A stretch of 64,000 bases of DNA from Guopingia tenuis (lineage in GTDB: Bacteria; Bacillota; Clostridia; Christensenellales; Christensenellaceae). Numbering within the stretch: position 1 is the first letter of the stretch; every line of letters starts with the position of its first letter. The notes under the pieces were generated by a model, which did no database searches, was not told the DNA's origin, and saw only the letters and a program-made list of their open reading frames with translations. Of this stretch, positions 34,267 to 43,607 are shown piece after piece. The stretch lies in the NCBI RefSeq assembly GCF_014384805.1, contig NZ_JACRSS010000001.1, positions 620,001-684,000 of the forward strand, written 5' to 3'. The translations under genes and the position numbers were made by a program.

Positions 34267-34890
34267 TTATTTCCCTTCGCCTGCCGCAACGCATCGCACT
34301 GCCACGCGGTTCTCCCCTCCATAAGTGCAGGTAAAAAGCGTCAAGTCCCACGCCTCATCCACCAGCGCCTCCACGGCGACTGGCTCAAGAATCTCTATTC
34401 CCGCCACCTCATAAACAAATCCATTCCCCTCCATATTCGTAAATTTTACCTGTGCACCCGGGGATAAACTGCGCAGCCCTCCGAAATGGGCGCGGTAATT
34501 GTGCCCCGCAATCACCATATTTTCCTTATAGGCCGAACCATAATAACGGCAAGGGGCAGTTTTCAGATTTTTATAGCTCCATTGGCTCATGACCGGCAGA
34601 GAGATTTGCAGGGACGGTATCTCCAAAATGCCGATATAATCCTGGCCCCCGATTTCAGAAACGGGCATCTCCTGCTCCGGATACAGCATATAGTCGGGGA
34701 CTTCCGGCCCGGCAGTTTGCAGCAGAGTTTCGGGCACCTGCCGCTCCAGTTCCTTCCGAACACGCTCCGACTTTGCGCCTGCCTGCTGATCCTCCAAAAG
34801 ATTCATGCCGGTCAAAACGAGGGCCGCTGCGAGCAGCAGCAACCCTCCTGCCATAAAAAAAGCCCCGCCTTTTTTTCTTCTATTTGTCAT
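34267..34890 (-). CDS. Sortase (class D/B-like), last gene of the pilus operon
   Basis: Membrane-anchored transpeptidase of 207 aa from MTNRRKKGG at 34890. An N-terminal signal anchor (about 10-31) is followed by the sortase barrel with His130 (VIAGHN), Cys188 (TLFTCTY) and an Arg at 195 or 199 as catalytic residues. It lacks the long lid segment of pilin-polymerising class C sortases. It probably attaches finished pili or the basal pilin to the cell wall, as housekeeping-type sortases do. Its start overlaps the basal pilin gene by 11 bp. Subclass is uncertain. Confidence 0.87.
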   Translation of the reverse strand: MTNRRKKGGAFFMAGGLLLLAAALVLTGMNLLEDQQAGAKSERVRKELERQVPETLLQTAGPEVPDYMLYPEQEMPVSEIGGQDYIGILEIPSLQISLPVMSQWSYKNLKTAPCRYYGSAYKENMVIAGHNYRAHFGGLRSLSPGAQVKFTNMEGNGFVYEVAGIEILEPVAVEALVDEAWDLTLFTCTYGGENRVAVRCVAAGEGK

Positions 34891-35812
34891 TCTCTTCCCT
34901 GTTTCTGCGCCGCATCCGGCAGCCCAGCACCACAAACAATAACCCGCCGCAGACCAGCAGCGGCACTGGCCACCACAGCATTCCCGTCTGCGGAATTTTG
35001 GGCGGCGTATCCGGCGGATAGGTATTGGTCATCAGAAAAGTGGTTCCCTCCCGGGCCACGGAAACGGTATATCCCTCCGGCGTTTTATATTCCGCAACCT
35101 GCCATTGGGAGCTGCCGTCCAGATTTTCCCAGGTATGCTCCCAATGATTCTCCTTATTTAGGACCACGGTATCCACAACCTTGCCGTTCTCCAAAAGCTG
35201 CACGGAGATTTCCTCCGGGCGCTTTGCCTCGTTTCCGTCGTCTTTCCATATTTTCAGCACACGGCGTGAGACAGTTCCCGGAGAGATGCTGTCAAATTTA
35301 CAGGAAACTTCCACATCATAATCCCATGCATCTTCTGTCAGGCCGGGAAGGCATGCGAGCAGCGGTTCCGGCGTATGGATATATCCTCCCTCCTCATGTG
35401 GTTCGCCTTTTACCAGATATAACCCGGGGATAAGTCCGGAAAATTCCGTCCAGCCTTCCTCGTCGGTTTTCACGTTTTGCAGAGGCGTCAGACCGTCCCG
35501 TGCGGCATAGGAATCCAGTGTCTGGGCCAGCGCCCGCCATTCCGAGCTGGTCAGCCCTTCCAAGACCACAGGATACTCTTTAAAATCCCCGGTCAGACGA
35601 TAGCCGCCTGTTTCCGTCACATCGGCAACGCGGTATATGCAAAACATAGAATTTTCATAGCCCTTTCCCTCTTTTCCAAAATAGATGCGCAGGGATGCGT
35701 TTTTTTCAGGATCGATATTTTCATAGGCAAAAGCAGCCGTCAGGCAGGATACGCATGCCAGCAGAAAAAACAGAATCGCTGTTATGCTACGCCAGCTTTT
35801 TTTTGCTCTCAT
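34880..35812 (-). CDS. Minor (basal) pilin, Cna B-type domains, IPQTG sorting signal
   Basis: Secreted surface protein of 310 aa. A signal peptide (to about residue 29, AAFA) is followed by a domain of about 150 residues (NASLRIYFGKEGKGYENSMFCIYRVADV) and a Cna protein B-type domain (about 185-270, VLKIWKDDGNEAKRPEEISVQLL), which normally forms a Lys-Asn isopeptide bond. The C-terminal sorting signal is IPQTG, then a hydrophobic helix and the basic tail CRMRRRNREENDK. Size and position beside the terminal sortase fit the basal pilin of a three-part pilus. Confidence 0.87.
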   Translation of the reverse strand: MRAKKSWRSITAILFFLLACVSCLTAAFAYENIDPEKNASLRIYFGKEGKGYENSMFCIYRVADVTETGGYRLTGDFKEYPVVLEGLTSSEWRALAQTLDSYAARDGLTPLQNVKTDEEGWTEFSGLIPGLYLVKGEPHEEGGYIHTPEPLLACLPGLTEDAWDYDVEVSCKFDSISPGTVSRRVLKIWKDDGNEAKRPEEISVQLLENGKVVDTVVLNKENHWEHTWENLDGSSQWQVAEYKTPEGYTVSVAREGTTFLMTNTYPPDTPPKIPQTGMLWWPVPLLVCGGLLFVVLGCRMRRRNREENDK

Positions 35813-35834
35813 GATTCATCACCTCTTCGTCGCT

Positions 35835-36674
35835 CTATTTTCCTTTGCCGGATGAATGAAATGCCGATCCCAGCAGAAGGAGCAGCAGAATCGGCACCGC
35901 CAAAGCCATCGCCACCAGTCTGGGATCCATTTGAACCGCATCCGCCGTAATCCGGGCAAGGGAACCATCCGTCTGGTTCTCGATGCGGTGTCCCCGCACC
36001 AAAAGGCGGTGGGAATTGACGCCATAGGGAGTGCAGGTAACAAGGGTACAGTAATCTTTCCCCTCTTCCAGGGCCAGCAAGGAGAGATCATCCGGCTCGA
36101 CAATGCGGATCTGATCCACCTCATAGGTGAGCGTTTCGTCCAACACCCGGAGCATAAATATATCTCCCTCTGTCATCTGGTCCAAATCTGTAAACAGCTT
36201 TGATGAGGGAAGGCCCCGGTGCCCTGAAATAACACAGTGGGTGCCCGGCCCGCCCACGGGGAGGGAGGAACCCTCGATATGCCCAATAGCGATCTGCAGG
36301 ATATCGTCGTCGGTCCCGTGATAGATGGGCAGGGAAACGCTGATGCCGGGGATTTCCACATAGCCCATTATTCCCGTTCCCGTTATATCAAGCAGGTCCT
36401 CATATTCCTTTTCCCCATCCTTTCCGGGATGAAACCGCGCCTCATCCTCGGGCAATGCGGCATTATATGCCTTCGCCGCATTGCGCATCGCCTCATAAGA
36501 ACTGCTATCCATTTCCTCCACCGCATCCATATATGCAGCAATCGCCTGCGATTGATGAAGGGAATTCCAATACTCGCTGAGAATCGGATACAGCAGCAGA
36601 GAAACTCCGAGGAGAAATATAGCTGCCAGGAATATGGTTGTTTTTCTGCTCTTCTTGGCGCTCTCCTTCTTCAT
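35835..36674 (-). CDS. srtC: Class C sortase (pilin polymerase)
   Basis: Sortase that joins pilin subunits covalently. The 279-aa protein has an N-terminal membrane helix (about 12-30), the sortase barrel with His152 (ISGHRG), Cys214 (TLVTCTPYG) and Arg223 (NSHRLLVRGHR), and a second membrane helix near the C-terminus (about 255-272), the class C layout. It lies between the major and basal pilin genes, as usual for pilus islands. Confidence 0.93.
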   Translation of the reverse strand: MKKESAKKSRKTTIFLAAIFLLGVSLLLYPILSEYWNSLHQSQAIAAYMDAVEEMDSSSYEAMRNAAKAYNAALPEDEARFHPGKDGEKEYEDLLDITGTGIMGYVEIPGISVSLPIYHGTDDDILQIAIGHIEGSSLPVGGPGTHCVISGHRGLPSSKLFTDLDQMTEGDIFMLRVLDETLTYEVDQIRIVEPDDLSLLALEEGKDYCTLVTCTPYGVNSHRLLVRGHRIENQTDGSLARITADAVQMDPRLVAMALAVPILLLLLLGSAFHSSGKGK

Positions 36675-36738
36675 GCGGTGCTCTCCGTATCGCGGGGAAG
36701 AAGAGCCCCGGATTTATTCAGCGGCATATAAACCCTGT

Positions 36739-38280
36739 TTATTCCTTATGTCCGGATTTCATTCGTCTTTTTACAACCAGCAAAATTCCTGCGCCCGTCA
36801 CCATGACTCCGCCCAGCGCATAGAAGATCGTGGTTCCAATGCCGCCGGTTTCCGGCAGCTCCACGCCCTGGTTGTTAACCACCACTGTTTCCAGCGAACC
36901 CCCGGCAGGTTGCGCTGTAAAGGTAAGCTCTCCCGTCGCTACATTGCCGGACAGAGACGTAAGGGCTGCATCGTGTTCCGCTGTCACAGTAAATTCTATA
37001 GGCGCAATGGTGTTGTATCCCTGCGGTGTCTTGGATTCCGTCAGCCGGTAATCCCCGTCATCCAGGCCGGCAAATGCAAAAGTCGTGAGATCCCCGCCGG
37101 TTCCCAATACTGCAACTGTCTGCCATGTATCCTCCGGTTCCCCTTTAATTTTCTTCTCCAGCGTAAATTCCGCGCCGGGCAGGGCTTCCTGCCGGTTATT
37201 TACCTTATCGACAATGACTTTATATGTGAAAACAATTACCGTATCATCCGGAGTTTTTCCCTTTCCCTCTCCGTTGGGGTTATTGGAAAAGGTAATATGC
37301 ATCGTGTTAGGATTTCCTGCTGCGCCAATGACTGCGTTTTCATTGAGCACCGACTCATATTCAACAGTTATGGTGCTGTTATTTCCAGCCTGCACGCCTT
37401 CAGCAGCCGTAATCCCCTTTAGATTATCAAAGCGGACTTCAAACGTATATCCATCGCTCAGTCCTTCGGTGACGACGCTGTAATCTCCCGCATCGACCAG
37501 CTTGCCGTCGATATAGGCTTTTACAGAGTCTCTCTGAAAAGACAGCCCCCGGGTTTCCGTGTCGTGAAACGTCAGTGCATATTCTCCATAGGTATTATAA
37601 TTCGCCGGCAGAGTCGCCTTCAGCTGAAATGGAATGCGGTCGCCGATATCATAATCTGCGGAATCCTGCCAATCCGTATAGACAGAGCTCTGGGAATCAT
37701 TGATATCTTTTACCTTTTTTTGCGATGTAGTTGTGCCCGATTTCGGCGCCATTTCTACATTTTTGATCACCTTAATGATGTAATTCGTATAGGTTTCCGG
37801 TTTCCCTTCCAGGCTGCTGTCCTTATCTTTCACCAGATAATATCCCGCGGGCAGTCCGGAAATCGTATATTTCCCGCCGGATGGTGCATCGGCGCTTCCC
37901 TTGGGGGATGTGAGAAATCCCTCCGCCGCCTGGGCAAAGACTTCGGCATCCGCAGCGGTGGCTTCTATTCCCTCCCCGCCGCTCAGCGCTTCCGCCACTT
38001 GAGCGGCGGTTGTGCAGCTGCCGTATTTTTCGTTGTCTGCCGACTGGAGCGCGGCCAGCAGACCCCCGCCGTTTACACTGTCTCCCCACACGACGTTGGA
38101 TAAAATGCCCTCGCCGGAAAGATCTCCGGCAAAGATTTGATAGGCCTCATAGATATGGCCTTCCGATCCGTTGTCAATGACAATGGCATATTCATTTCCC
38201 GCCGCAAATACGGGAACTGCCAACAGCAGGGTCATCAACAGCGCCAGAAGAATAAAAGCTGGTTTTCGGGTCCGTTTCAT
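36739..38280 (-). CDS. Major pilin subunit, SpaH/EbpB-type, LPETG-anchored
   Basis: Pilus shaft protein of 513 aa. A signal peptide ends near residue 27 (VFAAG). The N-terminal domain ends with a pilin-like motif VEMAPKSG, whose Lys is the likely site of SrtC cross-linking. A fimbrial isopeptide-forming domain follows (about 200-370), then a Cna-B domain with the E-box YRLTESKTPQGYN. The sorting signal is LPETGG with a hydrophobic helix and KRRMKSGHKE tail. Size and domain order match SpaH/EbpB-type backbone pilins. It is followed by srtC after a 64-bp gap. Confidence 0.93.
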   Translation of the reverse strand: MKRTRKPAFILLALLMTLLLAVPVFAAGNEYAIVIDNGSEGHIYEAYQIFAGDLSGEGILSNVVWGDSVNGGGLLAALQSADNEKYGSCTTAAQVAEALSGGEGIEATAADAEVFAQAAEGFLTSPKGSADAPSGGKYTISGLPAGYYLVKDKDSSLEGKPETYTNYIIKVIKNVEMAPKSGTTTSQKKVKDINDSQSSVYTDWQDSADYDIGDRIPFQLKATLPANYNTYGEYALTFHDTETRGLSFQRDSVKAYIDGKLVDAGDYSVVTEGLSDGYTFEVRFDNLKGITAAEGVQAGNNSTITVEYESVLNENAVIGAAGNPNTMHITFSNNPNGEGKGKTPDDTVIVFTYKVIVDKVNNRQEALPGAEFTLEKKIKGEPEDTWQTVAVLGTGGDLTTFAFAGLDDGDYRLTESKTPQGYNTIAPIEFTVTAEHDAALTSLSGNVATGELTFTAQPAGGSLETVVVNNQGVELPETGGIGTTIFYALGGVMVTGAGILLVVKRRMKSGHKE

Positions 38281-38328
38281 CGAATATTTCTCCTCTCATC
38301 TTTCTCCGTGTCTTTTGTTTTTTCTATT

Positions 38329-41300
38329 TCAGGAGGTTTCTCCTTTTTTCCCGCGCTTGCGGCGCAGATATTGGCCGCCCGCAAATGATGCTCCGATCAG
38401 AATCAATCCTGCCGCCGTGTAAAGGGCCGGCCCGGATCCGCCGGTTTCCGGAAGAACATATTCTGTTCCCTTTTTGTTTATAATAGTGAGCGTCCCGGTC
38501 TGAACCCCCTCGGCATTATTGGGGGAATATGTCGTTTCATAACCGGAGATATGTTCTTCTTCCACCGTATAGCGGTATTCGCCGCCGTTTTCAGCGGTTT
38601 TGGGAAGCTCTGTCCATGTGTGCGACCATCCGTTCTCCCCGTTCAGTTCCACCGTTTCATATTTGTTTTTCTCTTCACCATTCCATTGATAGAGCGTCGC
38701 GGTGACCTTTTCCACCTCCGGCGTTTCCAATAAAGCCCCGTCTTCATCCTGCCATACCTTTTCCACAGTAAGGGAAACCGGGTCATTTGGAATATTTAAG
38801 CTGTCATTTGTGGAATACTCGATGAATTTGACTCCAGCAGAGGGGATGCCGGTCCCTGCCCAGGTATCCTGCATCTGAGCAATCGTCTCCTCTCGTGTCG
38901 CCCCTTTCTCCATCCAAACAAAGTAATAAGGCTCACCGCCCGTCTCATAGCCCGGCGGCGCTTCCACCTCTGTCAGTCTGTAAAGAGTGTTATACAGTGA
39001 GCCGTCCTCTACATAGTCTACAAAGCTCAAAACGATATATCCATTCTCATTCACAACAAAGGTTCCATCCGGGCCCTGCGCCGTCAGGGCTGTTAAAGCC
39101 CAGTCATGGCTTCCATCCGCTTTATGTTCATATCGTTCCAGTTTAAAGCGGGCGCCAGACAAAAGGTCAGCGGCGTTTTCCGAATCATATTTATAAATCG
39201 TCAGTGTGGCCTTATTGACAGATGCTCCTGATGTCTGTTCCTCTATAATGATGCCGGAGCCGGAGGACGTTTCCGCCTGCCCGCTCAATGTCGCCGTATT
39301 GAAAACCTCAATATCCACGGCGGCCGCACTGCCCCTCTCAATCGTATATTCATAAACCACAATGCAGGGCGTGCTGTCTGGCAGAGTAAAAACGATTTTG
39401 TCGTTTTGGCTGTCGAATTCGACGCGGTATTGCGCCGGGTCTATGGGATTGCCGCAATAGTGATCCTCCTCTGCATCGGGATCATAGCGGTAGACCGCTA
39501 CAGTTTCCAGGCGCAGTGTGGCTGCGCTGCCCGCCGGGACTTTCATCTGATCCGTCAGAGTAATGGCCGCGCTGTCGGGATGCAGATCTCGTCCATCCGG
39601 ATTTACCGCAACATAGTAGCGCACTCCGTCTGTTGGTTCTCCGTTCTCGTTAAATATTTGTTCCCCGGTTTTTTCCAATATCGGAAGGGTTTTGCGGACC
39701 GTTGTCGTTGTGCTGTCCGTTTCGCCATCCCAAACCGCATTGTTTTCATATATCCGAGCCTCTCCATTCTTCCATGCCGAGTCATCCGCAAAGGAAACGT
39801 CATAATAGATGCCGAACATAGCATTTTGAAAATCACTCTGGTGACGGATGGTAAATGTTACCTCTGTCGTCCCGTCATCTTCTTTCTGTGTTTCAACAGA
39901 AAGATACCATGCATCGCTTGTGGAGTCCGTAAAGCTGCCGTCTCCGCCCGCATGATTGCGCAGCACAACGGAATCCTGCACCAGTTCTGTCCCCGCGGGA
40001 AGGGTATCTTTGACGACAATTTCCTTTCCGTTGTCATATCCCGAAAGCAAAATCCGATAATGAAGCACCCCTCCAGTATCCCCGGAATTCAGCGTCAGCG
40101 GGTTGTCGGTATAGGAGCCGGTATCGGTGCTTCCCTCCACCACTCCCGTGGGGCTGACCTGCTTGTTTAGCCTCTCGTGAAACATATGGGATGTAGAGGC
40201 ATAGAAAAAGTCAGCCGGAATTCTGGCCAAATTCCCCACGGTCAGTTGTATATCTTCCGGCAGTTTTTCTTCTGCCAATGTCGTCTGATAGTGGATTAAA
40301 ATAGACTGCCCGTTCAATTTCTCCAGCGCGCCCCGGGTAAAAGTAATTTTCAGCATAGACAAAGGTTCATCCGGTTTTCCCGAGGCATATACTTCATCCA
40401 GCCCATACCAGGTAACCATACGGTCGATGGCCGCATAGTCCATGTACAGATAAGCATAGACGTCCTTTATCCCGCTCACATCCGGCATGGCGCTCTGAGG
40501 GACTACCTGCACAGTATAATCCTCGCCGTATGTCAGCAATATTTTTTCATCTGCGCTCGTAAGATACGCGCCGGACAGCAAATTTGCCGTCGTATAATGG
40601 GTGCCGCTTAGAAAGCTTTCGTCCTCCTTCATTACGTCCAGAATCCAGTCCACATACGTCAGGCTGTCGGGAATTACGGCACTGTCCTGCGGATAGGTGA
40701 TCAGTGAAGCCCAATTCATCGTTTTGCTGCTGTCCGCCGTTCCCCAGAATGCTTTCTGCACGTCGTATTCCAGTTCGCCGGGCATCGGAACCGCCACTTC
40801 CGCTTCCGCCTCATACTGTCCGAATATCACTTTATTCTGAAAGGTCAGCGCCGTTCCTTCCGGCACGCCCTCCGGAAGATCCGTTTCATAGGTGATAAGA
40901 TAGCTGCATGTGGCATATTCATCCGAAAGATTTTCCGGGAAAGTATAGGGCAGAGGAATTACAGAGCTTTCCCCAATGGGATTGGAGCCCAAATAAGGCG
41001 TGATGCTCACTTCCTCCGGCAATGCAACAGTATAGGTCTTGCCTGACGCATCCCGGCAAACCAGTGTATCCTTCAGCACATACCCCCGGATATCCTGCAT
41101 ATTCTGATTCAGCGCAATCGTCCAGCTTACCTTTCGGGCCACCGCGTCATAAGTTCCCTCTTTATAGGCCATTGCCTTGGAAACCACAGTGTTTATCTGC
41201 GCTTCGGCCTCGTTTTTATTGTCCCGTGCCATGGCCCGGTTCGTAAACTGCAAATACCCGTCGCCCGGCTCTATGCTCTCAAAATCCGGCACAGCCGCAT

Positions 41301-42987
41301 AAGTAATCGTATAGGAATCTCCCGCCTTCAGTGCCGGCAGACCCGTAAGAGTAAAAGATGCAGGCGAACTATCGCTGACAGAAAGCTGATAGCCGGTGAT
41401 CTCCTGTCCGTCTGCTCCGGTAATTTTAAAAGAATACCCGGAAAAGTCCATGTCATAGGAGATATTTCCTGTCAGGAAGGCGTCTGTAAGGCTCACCGGG
41501 CCGTCCGTCCCTTTTTCCGAAGACACTTTAATGGTATAGCCAATCGCCTGAGCACTCGCCTCATACCATCCTGCCTTTGCAATGCTTATATCGCTTTCTT
41601 CCTCCTTTGGAGTCACAGTGATACTGCCGCCCGAGCCGCCAAAGATGATTTCATCATCCTCCTCTCCCCCAGTGGCTGTCACCGTCCCCCCGAAGGTCAG
41701 ATCTCCCGTGAACGGCTGGTCATCGGCAAAAACATGATCGAATGTCATGGTAATCATCCCATTTGTATCAATACTGTAGGTGCCGACTGCGTCCGATCCG
41801 TTCATAACAGTCCCTTCTTCCCGTTCACGGAGTCCAATCCCCTGGGGAAGCTGATAGTGTATTGTCCGGGAATCCTCACCTACAATTCCCGCAGGAATCG
41901 TATAGGAAATAGTCACCCGCACGGAATCACCGCTGGTGAGCTGACCGGCCTCTACCCAGGAACCGTCAACCTCTTTCTTTATGGAAACTTGGGTAATATA
42001 CTGGCCAAAATCCGTGCTGCGTCCTGCATTGGCCCGGGCAGCGGCAAACCGCCCTTTTTGCATGACAAAACCGGGTTTGCTGACTGTTGCCCAGCTCTCA
42101 TCCTCCCGCGCTGATGCGCCGGATGCTTCCTCTTCCGTCTTTTCGGGAGGAATACAGCTATCGTCATGCACATGTTCCCTGATCTCGGTTTTTCCACATA
42201 TTATATTGCCGTCAGCATCAAAACAGCCGGAATCGTGGGTATGAAGAAGAATTTCCTCCTGCCCGCAGGCCAGTTCCCTGCGAAGCTCATAACAGGCCTC
42301 TCCATGCACATGGCCTTGAGACTCTTCCTTTCCGCAGGTTAACTCCGGTTCCTTTTCATAACATGATTCGTCGTGGGTATGTCCTTCCTGTTCTTCCTGG
42401 CCGCAGATGAGTTCCTTTTGGTTTTTATAGCAGGCATCGGTGTGTATATGGTCCTCCGCTTCCTCCTGACCGCAAGCCAAAGTAGGTACCTCCCGGTAAC
42501 AGGCTTCTCCATGGCTATGCCCCTCTGCTTCTTCCTGGCCACAGATGAGCTTTCCGCTGTTCTTCTGCTCATAACACGCATCTGTATGCGTATGCCCTTG
42601 GGTCTCTTCCTGGCCGCAGACAAGAACCGGAATCTCGCGATAGCAGGAAGCGTCATGAGAATGGGTCTTGATTTCCTTCAACGGACAAATCAGAGTGCCG
42701 TCCTCGCTATAACAGGAATCGTCATGTGTATGCACCACAAAATCCGCATATCCGCAGATGATATTGCCTTGATTGTCATAGCAGGCATCGGTGTGCTCAT
42801 GGAGCTCTAATTGGCATTGCAGCATGGGCGTCCCGTTTTCCATAGTCAAGGCAGGCAAAACCAGCAGGGCGGTTGTAATCACTGCCACTGCCGCTCCCAG
42901 TATGAGCGCCAGCTTCCGCCACCGCCGCTGGATTTTACGCTCCTGTATATGTTTTAACCCCTGGGGTTTCTCATTTTTTGAGCTCAT
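38329..42987 (-). CDS. Giant LPETG-anchored tip adhesin with HxHxxxC repeats
   Basis: Surface protein of 1552 aa, the largest pilus component and probably the tip adhesin. Residues 25-50 hold a membrane-spanning signal (LALILGAAVAVITTALLVLPALTM). Residues about 63-290 carry ten HxHxxxC units spaced 20-30 residues apart. Beyond lie several long beta-rich domains (about 320-1400), some with isopeptide-domain character (VKDTLPAGTELVQDSVVLRN), and a Cna-B domain near the end (LTVEKVWQDEDGALLETPEVEKVTATLYQWNG). The sorting signal is LPETGGSGPALY with a basic tail. It precedes the major pilin gene by 48 bp. Ligand unknown. Confidence 0.9.
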   Translation of the reverse strand: MSSKNEKPQGLKHIQERKIQRRWRKLALILGAAVAVITTALLVLPALTMENGTPMLQCQLELHEHTDACYDNQGNIICGYADFVVHTHDDSCYSEDGTLICPLKEIKTHSHDASCYREIPVLVCGQEETQGHTHTDACYEQKNSGKLICGQEEAEGHSHGEACYREVPTLACGQEEAEDHIHTDACYKNQKELICGQEEQEGHTHDESCYEKEPELTCGKEESQGHVHGEACYELRRELACGQEEILLHTHDSGCFDADGNIICGKTEIREHVHDDSCIPPEKTEEEASGASAREDESWATVSKPGFVMQKGRFAAARANAGRSTDFGQYITQVSIKKEVDGSWVEAGQLTSGDSVRVTISYTIPAGIVGEDSRTIHYQLPQGIGLREREEGTVMNGSDAVGTYSIDTNGMITMTFDHVFADDQPFTGDLTFGGTVTATGGEEDDEIIFGGSGGSITVTPKEEESDISIAKAGWYEASAQAIGYTIKVSSEKGTDGPVSLTDAFLTGNISYDMDFSGYSFKITGADGQEITGYQLSVSDSSPASFTLTGLPALKAGDSYTITYAAVPDFESIEPGDGYLQFTNRAMARDNKNEAEAQINTVVSKAMAYKEGTYDAVARKVSWTIALNQNMQDIRGYVLKDTLVCRDASGKTYTVALPEEVSITPYLGSNPIGESSVIPLPYTFPENLSDEYATCSYLITYETDLPEGVPEGTALTFQNKVIFGQYEAEAEVAVPMPGELEYDVQKAFWGTADSSKTMNWASLITYPQDSAVIPDSLTYVDWILDVMKEDESFLSGTHYTTANLLSGAYLTSADEKILLTYGEDYTVQVVPQSAMPDVSGIKDVYAYLYMDYAAIDRMVTWYGLDEVYASGKPDEPLSMLKITFTRGALEKLNGQSILIHYQTTLAEEKLPEDIQLTVGNLARIPADFFYASTSHMFHERLNKQVSPTGVVEGSTDTGSYTDNPLTLNSGDTGGVLHYRILLSGYDNGKEIVVKDTLPAGTELVQDSVVLRNHAGGDGSFTDSTSDAWYLSVETQKEDDGTTEVTFTIRHQSDFQNAMFGIYYDVSFADDSAWKNGEARIYENNAVWDGETDSTTTTVRKTLPILEKTGEQIFNENGEPTDGVRYYVAVNPDGRDLHPDSAAITLTDQMKVPAGSAATLRLETVAVYRYDPDAEEDHYCGNPIDPAQYRVEFDSQNDKIVFTLPDSTPCIVVYEYTIERGSAAAVDIEVFNTATLSGQAETSSGSGIIIEEQTSGASVNKATLTIYKYDSENAADLLSGARFKLERYEHKADGSHDWALTALTAQGPDGTFVVNENGYIVLSFVDYVEDGSLYNTLYRLTEVEAPPGYETGGEPYYFVWMEKGATREETIAQMQDTWAGTGIPSAGVKFIEYSTNDSLNIPNDPVSLTVEKVWQDEDGALLETPEVEKVTATLYQWNGEEKNKYETVELNGENGWSHTWTELPKTAENGGEYRYTVEEEHISGYETTYSPNNAEGVQTGTLTIINKKGTEYVLPETGGSGPALYTAAGLILIGASFAGGQYLRRKRGKKGETS
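42120..42802 (-). repeat. Ten in-gene HxHxxxC / C repeats of the tip adhesin
   Basis: Coding repeats of about 60-90 bp: HEHTDAC, HTHDDSC, HSHDASC, HTHTDAC, HSHGEAC, HIHTDAC, HTHDESC, HVHGEAC, HTHDSGC and HVHDDSC. Most are followed after 7-12 residues by a second Cys (ICG, LCG, ACG) and the linker QEExEG. Regular His and Cys spacing suggests metal binding (Zn2+, Cu or Ni) or disulfide links outside the cell. Repeats diverge at DNA level, so this is not a recent expansion. Confidence 0.85.
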
Positions 42988-43009
42988 GAAAGGTCCCCTT
43001 TCCCGATAA

Positions 43010-43594
43010 TCACTCTATTGCTCCGATTTCTCCAAAAGGCCAGATCCGAAAAGCCAGTTTCCCGACAATCTGCTCTTCCGCAACACACCCCACAGCCACA
43101 TTTCTCGAATCGCTGGAAACGCTGCGATGGTCTCCCATGACAAAATACCGCCCCTCAGGCACCTGATAGGGAAAGGCTATGCTGCATTCCCCCAGGGCTT
43201 TTTCCTCCAGATATGGTTCCTCCAAAGGTAGCCCGTCGATATGCACGCTGCCGTCGTCTCCAATTTCGATCCACTCCCCCGGCAGCCCAATCACCCGTTT
43301 CACTAAAATTTTGTTGTTATAATAAAATGCGATGATATCGCCGCGTGCAAAAGAGCCGCTTTTTTGCGCGATTACGATATTGCCGTCTTTCAGCGTCGGT
43401 GTCATAGAGGAACCATAGATTTTCAAAACCGGCAAAAATAGATTGGATACGAGAACTGCAACCGCCGCTACAACAATCAGAGCCGCAACCGTGCTGCGCA
43501 GCATTTTTCTATACTGTCTCCGGTAAGATTCCCGTTTATATTCCGCTTCCAGCTGCTCCACTGTCGGCAGGGATAACTTGGTTTCTCGTTTCAT
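43010..43594 (-). CDS. lepB: Signal peptidase I
   Basis: Membrane serine peptidase of 194 aa that removes signal peptides. One N-terminal helix (about 32-54) is followed by the catalytic Ser63 in GSSMTPT, the general-base Lys99 in ILVKRVIGLPG, and the FVMGDHRSVSSDSR box. It is embedded in the pilus operon between the coiled-coil gene and the tip adhesin gene, so it is probably dedicated to pilin processing, as in several Gram-positive pilus islands. That dedication is inferred from position. Confidence 0.93.
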   Translation of the reverse strand: MKRETKLSLPTVEQLEAEYKRESYRRQYRKMLRSTVAALIVVAAVAVLVSNLFLPVLKIYGSSMTPTLKDGNIVIAQKSGSFARGDIIAFYYNNKILVKRVIGLPGEWIEIGDDGSVHIDGLPLEEPYLEEKALGECSIAFPYQVPEGRYFVMGDHRSVSSDSRNVAVGCVAEEQIVGKLAFRIWPFGEIGAIE

Positions 43595-43607
43595 GCAGCA
43601 CTCCGTA

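Noticed and set aside
31854..34322. 822-codon open frame antisense to the glycyl radical enzyme
   Set aside because: Shadow of a GC-biased gene on the opposite strand; the sense protein has all superfamily motifs.
42120..42802. Regularly spaced repeats, possible CRISPR
   Set aside because: They are in-frame protein repeats (HxHxxxC) that diverge at DNA level; no constant repeat/unique spacer pattern.
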